This document shows, piece by piece, positions 17,489 to 25,045 of a stretch of 47,403 nucleotides of DNA (position 1 is its first letter; every line of letters starts with the position of its first letter). The position numbers and the translations under genes were made by a program. The notes beneath the pieces were generated by a model. The model was given only the letters and a program-made list of their open reading frames with translations. It was not told the origin of the DNA and searched no databases. This DNA comes from Candidatus Thorarchaeota archaeon (GTDB taxonomy: Archaea > Asgardarchaeota > Thorarchaeia > Thorarchaeales > Thorarchaeaceae): contig JAUWOU010000011.1 in NCBI GenBank assembly GCA_030612005.1, positions 1 to 47,403 on the forward strand. Direction: 5' to 3'.

Positions 17489-18040
17489 ATGGGTGAGAAA
17501 TCCAACAACCAACGCGATAGAAAAAAAATCAAGAATCTCGCATCTGGAACTAAGCAAGTATTGAAAGAACCAATACTCAAGAAACTCCAAGAAGGATCAA
17601 CTTTGAGCCCAGCTCAACTTGAAACACTTTTGATTGACCTTGTCGTTGAAGATAGCTATGGTTCCCATATCACCTATGAAGATAAAGCATCATACCGTTC
17701 CAGAACTGGAAGCAGATCTCGAGGAGTATCAAGAGGTGCTTTCAATAGAACTCTTACACAAGCTCGAACAAATGTCACGCGATGTCTCTATACAATGTTA
17801 CTTCTTGCATATCTTGGATTATTCGAATCAACAGTGTTTAGACCCTTTGAAGAAGTAGCTGCTCGAATTGGCGACTACAGAAGAATCAGAGACATCCTAG
17901 CAGGAAAGGCAGAATTGACTCAAGAAGATCTTGAAAGTGTTGGAGTAACAGAGCGTATAATCATGTCAATTCTAGAAGAGCTTTCCTCATCTTTAGTATT
18001 GAAGTCTGAACTTTCACGAAAGAAACCAAATGATGAATGA
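17489..18040 (+). CDS. Conserved-looking hypothetical protein, basic Arg/Ser-rich middle
   Basis: 183 aa, family not recognised. A basic N-terminal helix (NQRDRKKIKNLASGTKQVLKE) leads into SPAQLETLLIDLVVED, then a positively charged Arg/Ser loop (YRSRTGSRSRGVSRGAFNRTL), a hydrophobic helix CLYTMLLLAYLGLF, and a C-terminal acidic helical region. The charge pattern suggests nucleic-acid contact. ATG 17489 fits codon usage. Its stop overlaps the start of a short downstream frame (ATG at 18033), suggesting coupled translation. It lies within the 9-bp-box cluster; any link is inference. Confidence 0.6.
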   Translation: MGEKSNNQRDRKKIKNLASGTKQVLKEPILKKLQEGSTLSPAQLETLLIDLVVEDSYGSHITYEDKASYRSRTGSRSRGVSRGAFNRTLTQARTNVTRCLYTMLLLAYLGLFESTVFRPFEEVAARIGDYRRIRDILAGKAELTQEDLESVGVTERIIMSILEELSSSLVLKSELSRKKPNDE

Positions 18041-18277
18041 ATCAAGAATCACCTGTATTATTGGTATGCTTACTTGTCAGAACTCTCACTCATATATTAT
18101 TGAGCAGAAAAAAAAAGAAACTGCGCGAGCGTGTCGTACAAAGAAGCAGAACCGAAACCAGGAATCGTTGTTCAGCACCAGTGCACTCAAGCGGTCATAA
18201 ATCATCTTGGAGATCTTGAGGAGATAGAGATGACAATGAAGGTACCTGAATCGTCAGTGCGAAAGGCGATTCAATGA
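18033..18277 (+). pseudogene. Short coupled reading frame, apparently frameshifted
   Basis: ATG 18033 overlaps the preceding stop codon and opens a 55-codon frame that looks coding at first (MNESRITCIIGMLTCQNSHS, then KKKETARACRTKK). From about 18150 the protein-like sequence moves to another frame: EAEPKPGIVVQHQ, then AVINHLGDLEEIEM and PESSVRKAIQ, ending at the stop 18275-18277. A run of nine adenines lies near 18108-18116. A decayed gene, a sequence error, or slippage on the A-run are all possible. No function can be given. Confidence 0.35.
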
Positions 18278-18404
18278 CATCAGTCTATCTTCTAGTGTTA
18301 CGACACACTCATCTATATGGTGGAAACAATTGTACATAGTTCTAATCTTAGAACGAGTTTTTTTGATACCGGAGCTTGTGTTTGCGCCAATTCTCTAATA
18401 ATTG

Positions 18405-18431
18405 TAATACAAGAAATACAATTAGAATAAT
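18405..18431. repeat. 9-bp-phased GTAWTAC boxes, site 9
   Basis: CTAATAA (18405), GTAATAC (18414) and GAAATAC (18423) in 9-bp register, about 85 bases before the HEAT-like gene. The spacer from 18278 to 18495 shows nothing else. Confidence 0.45.
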
Positions 18432-18510
18432 CACATAGATTTAATCATATCAATATCAAATCTAGAAAATAGATAGTCTGTGTATCGCATAATTCATGAG
18501 AGGTTCTCAC

Positions 18511-19740
18511 TTGGCTAAAGACAAAGATCGTGAATCAATACTTCTTGCAGTTAAGGAACGCGTCAAACAATCTGAAGAATTACAACTCACCCAAATGATA
18601 GTTGATGCCATAGGAGAACGAAGATACCGGGACTTGAAAGATTTAATTTCTCAAATAGAACAAGATCGAGGATGGTCCGAAGCACTCAAGCACTTCTCCA
18701 AAGCAAGAGAACTTCCATACATACTTCCCATCGGAGCTGGTCCTAGTAAAACCTTGATTGAAGATTTGAAATATCGAGAAACAGTTTTCGCTCTCCTGGA
18801 GTGTAATGGATTTGAACCAATTCCTATAACAACAGAAGAAATCCTTTCCAGATTGGAGAATGAAGATTCCCTGATTGATGCTTCAAAATCATTCCATTCA
18901 GAGTGTGAGTTATTGGTTATCAAACAGATTGAGTCAGGAGACACTCTATTCTTTAATCAAGTACATCTTGATAGTTCCATTTCAATAGATGTAGTAAAAT
19001 TACTTGAAAAGATACACCATGAAGAAATTGCAAATCTGTCACTTGAAACACATGGCGATGAAATCAATATTCTACCTCTCTGGTACTGTGAAAAAGGTAG
19101 ACAGACTCTCTCGCAACTGGGAATTAAAGGAACAAAGATCGATTCTGAAACTTTTGATATCGTAATATCTGTAATACGTCAAATAATTCCAATTGCTGAA
19201 ACCATAATGAAGCCAATAACTCATCCATCTAACTTACTATATAGAACACTACTAACGTCAACTATCAATCATGATATTGAGAGCATGCGTTCATTGGCTA
19301 GTAAGTACTCGTATCATCCACTCAAATCTATACTCGAAGAATCATTGGATCACTATGAGAAACACCCATCAAGTACTAATTTTCGGAATGTCTTAGCATG
19401 TGTAAATGCACATGTCAGGGTTAGAACTTCTGAATCTATTCTACTACTTGAAGAGCTTGCCCATTCCAAAGACACACGCATTGCTACGACTACTATCACA
19501 GCTCTTGGTAATTTCTACAATGAATCAGCAGCATCAGCTCTTGTGGATCTTCTTTGTGAAACTAAGAACCATGAAATAGTAAATACCACTATACGTGCTA
19601 TCAAGAATGTTAGTAAGAGATGTTTTGAAACCAAGTATGTTGTCAGGAATGCAATTGATTCAACAGCGTGCACAAATATTGGACGTCTAAAACGATTGTA
19701 CAAGGAAATTTGGAAGCAAAAAGAAGAATATTACTTGTAA
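18511..19740 (+). CDS. HEAT-repeat-like hypothetical protein
   Basis: About 409 aa, not assigned to a family. Mostly helical. The C-terminal third reads as HEAT-like repeats: RTSESILLLEELAHSKDTRIATTTITALGNF, then ESAASALVDLLCETKNHEIVNTTIRAIKNV, which suits a protein-binding scaffold. The middle, around NILPLWYCEKGRQTLSQLGIKG, is unlike HEAT and unidentified. I prefer TTG 18511, which has AGAGGT six bases upstream and the same TTGGCTAAA opening as iorA; an ATG at 18496 would add five residues. It is followed by the acyl-CoA synthetase gene and may be co-transcribed. Confidence 0.6.
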   Translation: MAKDKDRESILLAVKERVKQSEELQLTQMIVDAIGERRYRDLKDLISQIEQDRGWSEALKHFSKARELPYILPIGAGPSKTLIEDLKYRETVFALLECNGFEPIPITTEEILSRLENEDSLIDASKSFHSECELLVIKQIESGDTLFFNQVHLDSSISIDVVKLLEKIHHEEIANLSLETHGDEINILPLWYCEKGRQTLSQLGIKGTKIDSETFDIVISVIRQIIPIAETIMKPITHPSNLLYRTLLTSTINHDIESMRSLASKYSYHPLKSILEESLDHYEKHPSSTNFRNVLACVNAHVRVRTSESILLLEELAHSKDTRIATTTITALGNFYNESAASALVDLLCETKNHEIVNTTIRAIKNVSKRCFETKYVVRNAIDSTACTNIGRLKRLYKEIWKQKEEYYL

Positions 19741-19754
19741 TACAAATAATACTC
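19728..19754. repeat. 9-bp-phased GTAWTAC boxes, site 11
   Basis: ATATTAC (19728), GTAATAC (19737) and ATAATAC (19746) in exact 9-bp register across the stop codon of the HEAT-like gene, upstream of the acyl-CoA synthetase start. Confidence 0.5.
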
Positions 19755-19797
19755 TTACACGGCAGACATAAATCAAGTTCACTGCTGGCGTTGGACT

Positions 19798-21189
19798 ATG
19801 AACGGTTCAGATGCTGATTTATTCAAAGACATTAATCCATTCTTTAATCCTCAGCGTATAGCTCTGATTGGAGCTTCTGCAGATTACAGAAAGCTAGGCA
19901 ATTCTATATTGATGAATCTATTAGCATCTGAAATTGAAATATTTCCAATAACTCATAGTCGGGATCATGTGCTTGGAACCAAAGCATATCCAAATCTTTC
20001 TACAATACCTGAACCAGTCGATTTAGTGATTGTCGCTGTGGGAGCAAAATATTGTGCATCTTTAATGCCTGAGATAAAGAAAGCTGGTGCAAGAAATGCC
20101 GTAATAATTTCAGGTGGCTTCAGCGAAACTGGAGCTGAGGGAGCAGTGCTTGAAAAAGAGTTAATTATAGCTGCCAAAGAATCAGATATTCGAATCATTG
20201 GACCAAACTGTGTAGGTGTTTCTAATAGCAGATTATTCAATGGAACTTTCACAATGATGCCCGAACGTGGTAACATTGCCTTTGTTTCTCAGAGCGGCGC
20301 TCTTGGAGGAATGACTATCTATACAACAAGATCCAAGAGAATTGGAATGAGTAAGTTTGCTAGTGTCGGTAATTCGGCTGATGTAGGAATTGTTGAGATG
20401 TTGGACTATTTTAGACAGGATTCCAAATCAACTGTAATTGCTGCGTATATTGAAGGTGTGAATAAGGGCCGAGAACTGTTTGAAGCATTACAGAGAGCAG
20501 CCAGTAAGAAACCTGTGGTTGTACTTAAAGGTGGAAGGAGCGAGGCAGGAGGACGTGCAACTCAGTCACATACTGGATCTCTTGCTGGATCTACCAAAGT
20601 GTTTGACGGGATGCTTCGTCAAGCAGGTTGTGTTACTGCTCCAACACTTGATACCCTATTTGAAATCTGTAAATTGTTTGATTATCAACCACTCCCAAGG
20701 GGTCGTAGAATTGGTATTATTAGTAATACAGGTGGAGCTGGTGTGTTGGCTACAGACGCAGCATCAGACTTGGGATTGGAAATTACAATCTTCGAACAAA
20801 AAACACGTCATGAACTCAGCCAGGTTCTTCCACCTATGGCTTCTGTGAGGAATCCAATAGATGTTGTAGCTAGCGGTGGAAGAAGAGAATATCGAATTGC
20901 TACAGAACTTCTCTTGAATGATTCTAATGTAGACATGTTACTTGTAATATGTGCCGTTCCAACATTTGCAGGCATGACTCAAACAGAACATGCAGCGGGT
21001 ACATTAGAAGGAGTACGTATGGCTTCTATAGATAAACCGGTTGTTGGTGTTTGGCTAGCAGGTGATGTTGGAAAGCCTGGTAAAGATCTCTTAGAGATGA
21101 ATAGGATTCCATGTTTTGATGATCCTTCTCTTGCAGCACTTTGTATGATGCGAATAGCCGAGTATGCTGAAACCCACCAGAATCCATAA
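19798..21189 (+). CDS. acdA: Acyl-CoA synthetase (ADP-forming), alpha-type subunit
   Basis: 463 aa. Cleaves acyl-CoA (acetyl-, aryl-acetyl- or similar) to the acid while making ATP from ADP and phosphate. Visible are the CoA-binding domain (PQRIALIGASADYRKLGNSI, IIGPNCVGV), the ligase domains (VSQSGALGGM, VLKGGRSEAG), and the phosphorylated histidine in TQSHTGSLAGS. No ATP-grasp beta subunit is fused or adjacent, so it must be encoded elsewhere. Products of IorAB are typical substrates, so the two gene sets fit one amino-acid fermentation route. The exact substrate cannot be told. A box pair (20714/20723) lies within the coding sequence. Confidence 0.88.
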   Translation: MNGSDADLFKDINPFFNPQRIALIGASADYRKLGNSILMNLLASEIEIFPITHSRDHVLGTKAYPNLSTIPEPVDLVIVAVGAKYCASLMPEIKKAGARNAVIISGGFSETGAEGAVLEKELIIAAKESDIRIIGPNCVGVSNSRLFNGTFTMMPERGNIAFVSQSGALGGMTIYTTRSKRIGMSKFASVGNSADVGIVEMLDYFRQDSKSTVIAAYIEGVNKGRELFEALQRAASKKPVVVLKGGRSEAGGRATQSHTGSLAGSTKVFDGMLRQAGCVTAPTLDTLFEICKLFDYQPLPRGRRIGIISNTGGAGVLATDAASDLGLEITIFEQKTRHELSQVLPPMASVRNPIDVVASGGRREYRIATELLLNDSNVDMLLVICAVPTFAGMTQTEHAAGTLEGVRMASIDKPVVGVWLAGDVGKPGKDLLEMNRIPCFDDPSLAALCMMRIAEYAETHQNP

Positions 21190-21212
21190 TTATTGTAATA
21201 CTAATATTACAA
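21186..21212. repeat. 9-bp-phased GTAWTAC boxes, site 13
   Basis: ATAATTA (21186), GTAATAC (21195) and ATATTAC (21204) in 9-bp register between the convergent acyl-CoA synthetase and RHH-like genes. Confidence 0.5.
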
Positions 21213-21218
21213 ATCAAT

Positions 21219-21512
21219 TCATTCTAGATATTCTTCAGCAATTTGTGGGAACTCTTTGGAAATTGCATCGCGGAGCTGATACTCAACCCACAAACTTAGG
21301 TTGATTGCTTTAGTTTTCCTGATAGCCTGAAGACAAGCTCGAAGGTCTGTTGGAATAGAAAATGAAACAATTGGGCTTTTTCGCTCTTTGTTAGGTACTG
21401 CTGAAAGAGAATCACTTGTCTTAGTTGGATCATGTGGTTCCCGTCGAACCGTTGTTGTTTCATCATCATCTTTGTCCGCTTCATCTCGTCTGTATTTTCC
21501 AAGTAGACTCAT
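21219..21512 (-). CDS. Ribbon-helix-helix-like small protein
   Basis: 97 aa. The first 45 residues are charged and probably disordered. The C-terminal part has the strand-helix-helix pattern of the RHH/CopG fold: strand SPIVSFSIP at 47-53, helix TDLRACLQAIRKTKAI at 55-68, helix LSLWVEYQLRDAISKEF at 72-87. RHH proteins bind DNA as dimers, often on tandem palindromic boxes. The ATG at 21512 follows the stop of the AAA+ gene directly, with GGAGGT as ribosome site, so the two proteins are made together and probably act together. The RHH assignment is by pattern only. Confidence 0.65.
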   Translation of the reverse strand: MSLLGKYRRDEADKDDDETTTVRREPHDPTKTSDSLSAVPNKERKSPIVSFSIPTDLRACLQAIRKTKAINLSLWVEYQLRDAISKEFPQIAEEYLE

Positions 21513-21513
21513 A

Positions 21514-22494
21514 TTATTTAACCTCCCCGAGTATAGTTGCATATGCTTGACAAACAAGCGATGCAATTCTTTTGTCCACGGTGGGATCACTGTTTTTCCT
21601 AAAATTCTCTGCTGCCACTTGTTGACAACCTCGCGCTAGCATTCTGATATCACGAGGATTACCTCTTGCTGCTGTATTGATTATATTAATCGACTCATCA
21701 CTGTATGGGTACACATCAAATGTATCTGGATCAAAGGTATCAATACATCCTTGAGCATAAGCTATTCTTCGTCCAACAAATTCTTTGGCTTTTGCATTAT
21801 TGAGCGATGGGACATCAAGAGGTTCTGTGCGATCTGCAATTTGTGGTAAGAAAGATAGCATTGCATTCCAATACATCATTGTTCCAGACATTACTAAAGT
21901 GACAATTGGTTCATCAAGAGTCTGCGCTTTACCAAAAACATCAACCATCTCTTCAGTTGGTAAGTCTGCAAGAAACCGAAGTTTGTGGAATGCAGCTTCC
22001 TGATTATCTGCAACATCCTCAATAAAGAGTGCAGTTCGACTCTTTTCTTCTAAATATCTCCGAAGACTCTCCTTTGCCACAGCATCAATAATCTGAGTAG
22101 ATTCCCAGGATCTCTTGTACTTCACTCTCAAAGAATCGGCAATAGCTGCAGCCATCTGTTTCTCGTAGAGACCAGTCATTCCTACATAACCAGTGACAAA
22201 TTTATTTCCTCTTCGATCAGCCAACGTAGGCAAGTCTCTCAGTGCTAAAAGCATTAGAGTACTTTTACCTGATCCAACAGGACCGCGAATGAAGACATGC
22301 CTTTCATTTGTGATAATCAAATCAACAATGGAATCTAAGAAGTCACTATCTTCTATGTACAAACGACTATCTGGCATTTTAAAACCACGAAAGGGTGAGA
22401 ATCTGCAACCTATCCTTTCTTCCCATGCTCGAAGGACTTCTTTGCGAGTGTTAAAGTGACGAATCAATGCACTCTCATGGATAGCAATTGTCAT
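21514..22494 (-). CDS. AAA+ ATPase, Orc1/Cdc6- or TniB/ExeA-like
   Basis: 326 aa. Walker A GPVGSGKST at 71-79, Walker B TALFIED at 154-160, a likely sensor 1 in TLVMSGTMM, and a lid-type region with SINIINTAARGNPRDIRML, the last resembling the arginine-containing segment of Orc1/Cdc6 and TniB/ExeA-type ATPases. There is no room for the C-terminal winged helix of Orc1/Cdc6, so DNA binding may be supplied by the small RHH-like protein encoded immediately downstream. Four 9-bp-phased boxes lie within 60 bases upstream of the start, suggesting autoregulation or a nucleation site. Transposition, partition and replication-control roles are all possible. Confidence 0.75.
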   Translation of the reverse strand: MTIAIHESALIRHFNTRKEVLRAWEERIGCRFSPFRGFKMPDSRLYIEDSDFLDSIVDLIITNERHVFIRGPVGSGKSTLMLLALRDLPTLADRRGNKFVTGYVGMTGLYEKQMAAAIADSLRVKYKRSWESTQIIDAVAKESLRRYLEEKSRTALFIEDVADNQEAAFHKLRFLADLPTEEMVDVFGKAQTLDEPIVTLVMSGTMMYWNAMLSFLPQIADRTEPLDVPSLNNAKAKEFVGRRIAYAQGCIDTFDPDTFDVYPYSDESINIINTAARGNPRDIRMLARGCQQVAAENFRKNSDPTVDKRIASLVCQAYATILGEVK

Positions 22495-22515
22495 TTTATG
22501 GGCCCCTAATTTTTT

Positions 22516-22551
22516 GATAGTATTGTATCACAAGTACTTATTGTAATACAG
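22516..22551. repeat. Four 9-bp-phased boxes upstream of the AAA+/RHH operon, site 14
   Basis: Units begin at 22516 (GATAGTA), 22525 (GTATCAC), 22534 (GTACTTA) and 22543 (GTAATAC), all 9 bp apart. It is the longest array of the series and lies in the promoter region of the AAA+/RHH operon. Confidence 0.5.
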
Positions 22552-22706
22552 TTTCTCAGAGGACAATTACGATATAAAAAGTGTGGTAAAAACTTCCCAA
22601 TTTACTACTATTAGTACTGATGATACAAAACCTTTTTGAATAGAATGAACCGGCTTGTAACTTGGCCAGTAATAATGGTCATGAGCCCTCTTAGGAGCTA
22701 TCCGAT

Positions 22707-22985
22707 ATGGATGTTGAGCGGATTAAGCATATCATGAACTCTTTGATGATTCTATCATTCCTAATCTTCGGTGGCCTTGCTGTAATTATCATAATCACCG
22801 ATGTCAGTTTGACAAATGCAACTGTAGCTTTACCGTTCGCTTTTCTCTTCATCTCACTTACTACATTAATAATCACCGGTCAGATTGATGAGAAACCAAA
22901 ACTAGTCCAGAAATATATGAGAGACTGGCTCCTCGTCTGCACCATTGGCATAATTATTAGTGCCTTAGCTTTCACATTCTACTAA
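22707..22985 (+). CDS. Small three-helix membrane protein
   Basis: 92 aa. Three hydrophobic segments are visible: LMILSFLIFGGLAVIIII, VALPFAFLFISLTTLII and WLLVCTIGIIISALAFTF, with a short polar loop TGQIDEKPKLVQKYMRD before the last. Function unknown. AGGAG lies about 10 bases before the ATG. It is 47 bases upstream of the ATP synthase subunit D gene and probably in the same operon. Confidence 0.75.
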   Translation: MDVERIKHIMNSLMILSFLIFGGLAVIIIITDVSLTNATVALPFAFLFISLTTLIITGQIDEKPKLVQKYMRDWLLVCTIGIIISALAFTFY

Positions 22986-23032
22986 TATTGAAATCTCAAT
23001 CTCTCACAACAGGTCTGCTGAAGTGATTAAAC

Positions 23033-23671
23033 ATGAGTAAGATTCTCCCAGGTACTAAGACCACTCGAATGGAGCTTCTTGCACTCAAGAACAGAATGAG
23101 GCTTGCCAATAGAGGACATGATCTTCTTCGGGAAAAACGTGACTCATTGATAATGGAATTCTTCAATACAATAGCTGAAATCAAAGATGCTCGAGAAAAA
23201 GTTGATAATTCTTTGACTGCTGCATTTTCAGCGTTGACCCAAGCGAAAATGATTATGGGTCCTGCTAGAGTAATTGAATTTGCATACGCCAGCAAGTTTG
23301 AAGCAGATCTAAAAATCTCAACGAGATCAATGATGGGTGTTAGAGTCCCAGTTTTATCCGTTGAGCAACGCAGTTCAGAACTTCCGTATTCACTTTCGGA
23401 TTCAAGTACGAAATTTGATGTGATGGGTGAGAAGTTCAAAGAAGCGTTAAATGCAATAGTCAGACTCGCTGAAATCGAATCAACTGTGAAACGACTTGCA
23501 CTAGAAATTGAAAGAACAAAAAGACGTGTTTCTGCTCTTGAAACAGTAATCATTCCAAGACTTGATGCTACTACTGTACGTTTTGTAAAACTTGCACTAG
23601 AAGAGCGCGAACGAGAAGATTTTGTTCGACTAAAAATGGTACGTGATTGGATTATAGCTGAGGAAGAGTAA
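23033..23671 (+). CDS. atpD: A/V-type ATP synthase subunit D
   Basis: 212 aa central-stalk subunit of the archaeal A-type ATP synthase. It forms the coiled coil inside the A3B3 head. The N-terminal motif PGTKTTRMELLALKNRMRLANRGHDLLREKRD and the C-terminal helix RTKRRVSALETVIIPRLDATTVRFVKLALEEREREDFVRLKMVRDW type region are family hallmarks. Length is normal. No other ATP synthase subunit gene adjoins it, so this gene has been separated from the main operon. It is convergent with nac. Confidence 0.95.
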   Translation: MSKILPGTKTTRMELLALKNRMRLANRGHDLLREKRDSLIMEFFNTIAEIKDAREKVDNSLTAAFSALTQAKMIMGPARVIEFAYASKFEADLKISTRSMMGVRVPVLSVEQRSSELPYSLSDSSTKFDVMGEKFKEALNAIVRLAEIESTVKRLALEIERTKRRVSALETVIIPRLDATTVRFVKLALEEREREDFVRLKMVRDWIIAEEE

Positions 23672-23678
23672 AGAAAAG

Positions 23679-23696
23679 GTATTACTGGTAATACAA
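23679..23696. repeat. 9-bp-phased GTAWTAC box pair, site 15
   Basis: GTATTAC at 23679 and GTAATAC at 23688 in the short spacer between the convergent atpD and nac genes. Confidence 0.5.
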
Positions 23697-23705
23697 TCCT
23701 AATCT

Positions 23706-24101
23706 CTATCTTCGTAGTTTCAAAATGGCTGCCGCTAAATCTCCTTCAGTTTCTTTCAATGCTTGTTTTGCAGTTTCAATATCGACACCGGTCTGACCCG
23801 CCACAAGTGCTGCATCTTCCATAGGAATCTCAATCTCCGGAGCTGCTATTTCCTCCTTAGTATCAGTATCTGAAGCTGGTGATGTTGCTCCTGATATTGC
23901 ACGCTCAGTCTTCGAACCTCCCACCTGATATGTTTCTGCTCCTGATTGTTTGATAGCGGTGACTTGGGGATTTGAGATCACCCATTCCTTATCAGCAAAC
24001 CGGATGATTACTTCTTTCACACCCTCCAAATCTTTCTGCTCGATTCCCATTTTCTTCATCATTCGAGCCATTTGCTTTGGTGACATACCTCTGAATCCCA
24101 T
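23706..24101 (-). CDS. nac: Nascent polypeptide-associated complex protein, archaeal
   Basis: 131 aa ribosome-associated chaperone that forms a homodimer over the tunnel exit. N-terminal part RGMSPKQMARMMKKMGIE, then the NAC domain (VKEVIIRFADKEWVISNPQVTAIK) and a C-terminal UBA domain (VAGQTGVDIETAKQALKETEGDLAAAILKL). The linker between NAC and UBA is acidic and longer than in many archaeal NACs. The ATG is at 24101. Confidence 0.95.
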   Translation of the reverse strand: MGFRGMSPKQMARMMKKMGIEQKDLEGVKEVIIRFADKEWVISNPQVTAIKQSGAETYQVGGSKTERAISGATSPASDTDTKEEIAAPEIEIPMEDAALVAGQTGVDIETAKQALKETEGDLAAAILKLRR

Positions 24102-24189
24102 AAACTCACATCATTGCTTAACTTGTGTGTATAATGGTACGACCTAATGTCTACCATTACGATTCTCCAATCATTTCTGGATAAAACGA

Positions 24190-25017
24190 TTACGCTTGGA
24201 CTACACTAATATCGAATACAACATGGTCAACACCTGGAGCATAATTCTTAATCTTACGAATTTGTATTTGAGAATCAAATCCTCTTCTCTTGCAAATCTC
24301 TCTTATCTCTATGATAGATTTCTTCAGGATGTTTTTCTGAATGGCCATATGCATATGGATAGTACCCCCATCTTGTATCAAAGTATCCAATGCATATGGG
24401 AGATACAACTCAGTATTATGCAAATATCCCATGATGACACGGTTCGCGTAATTGACAGGGTGTACATCACGGCAATCTCCCAGTAAAGCAGTGACTCGAC
24501 TGTCAAGGTCATTGATCTTAATATTTTCAAGAAGGAACTGATACGCTTCTGGATTGATTTCAATTGCAGTGACTAAAGCATCAGTAGACTTTGCGATTTG
24601 AAGAGCGAATTGCCCAACGCATGAGAACATGTCTACAACTCTCTCTCCTACTTCAACTCGATTTACAATATCTATTCTCTCTCTTTTATTTCCACCAGAG
24701 AATGTTATTCTAATCGGATCTAGTCTAAAATGAACTCCATTTTCTATATGTGTAGTAACTGTATTACAATTTCCAGCAACCAACTCATAGAAGGGATGAC
24801 GTAATTCTCCACTAGTGGGACCAGTTCTAACTGCAACTGATTTGATTCGCGCATCGAATGTTAGTGTTGCTTCTCCAATCAAAGATGAATAATCTTGAAG
24901 TGAAGAATTTAGATGTACTAGGGCAACATGTCCTATGACATGAAAACCAGATGGAAGCGTTATACCATCAGGCAACTGATTCTTTAACTTAGCCTTAAGG
25001 AAATCTCGATATCTCAT
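24190..25017 (-). CDS. taw2: tRNA(Phe) wyosine-pathway aminocarboxypropyltransferase, Taw2-like
   Basis: 275 aa, Trm5/Taw2 family with a Rossmann SAM-binding core (GERVVDMFSCVGQFALQIAKS; acidic strand TAIEINPEA). Taw2 transfers the aminocarboxypropyl group of SAM to 4-demethylwyosine-37 in tRNA-Phe. The motif after the core is RVIMGYLHNTE; Trm5 methyltransferases have an Asn-Pro-type motif there, whereas Taw2 enzymes have a Gly-Tyr-type motif, so Taw2 is favoured. The N-terminal HVALVHLN...LIGEATL is the family domain that precedes the core. The methyltransferase alternative (Trm5) is less likely. Confidence 0.8.
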   Translation of the reverse strand: MRYRDFLKAKLKNQLPDGITLPSGFHVIGHVALVHLNSSLQDYSSLIGEATLTFDARIKSVAVRTGPTSGELRHPFYELVAGNCNTVTTHIENGVHFRLDPIRITFSGGNKRERIDIVNRVEVGERVVDMFSCVGQFALQIAKSTDALVTAIEINPEAYQFLLENIKINDLDSRVTALLGDCRDVHPVNYANRVIMGYLHNTELYLPYALDTLIQDGGTIHMHMAIQKNILKKSIIEIREICKRRGFDSQIQIRKIKNYAPGVDHVVFDISVVQA

Positions 25018-25045
25018 GATGAATCACAATAGCATCAAGTTAGAA

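Noticed and set aside
24752-24769. GTAGTAA/GTATTAC pair at 9-bp spacing inside the taw2 gene
   Set aside because: One box is weak and it lies in coding sequence just outside the cluster; left out of the count.
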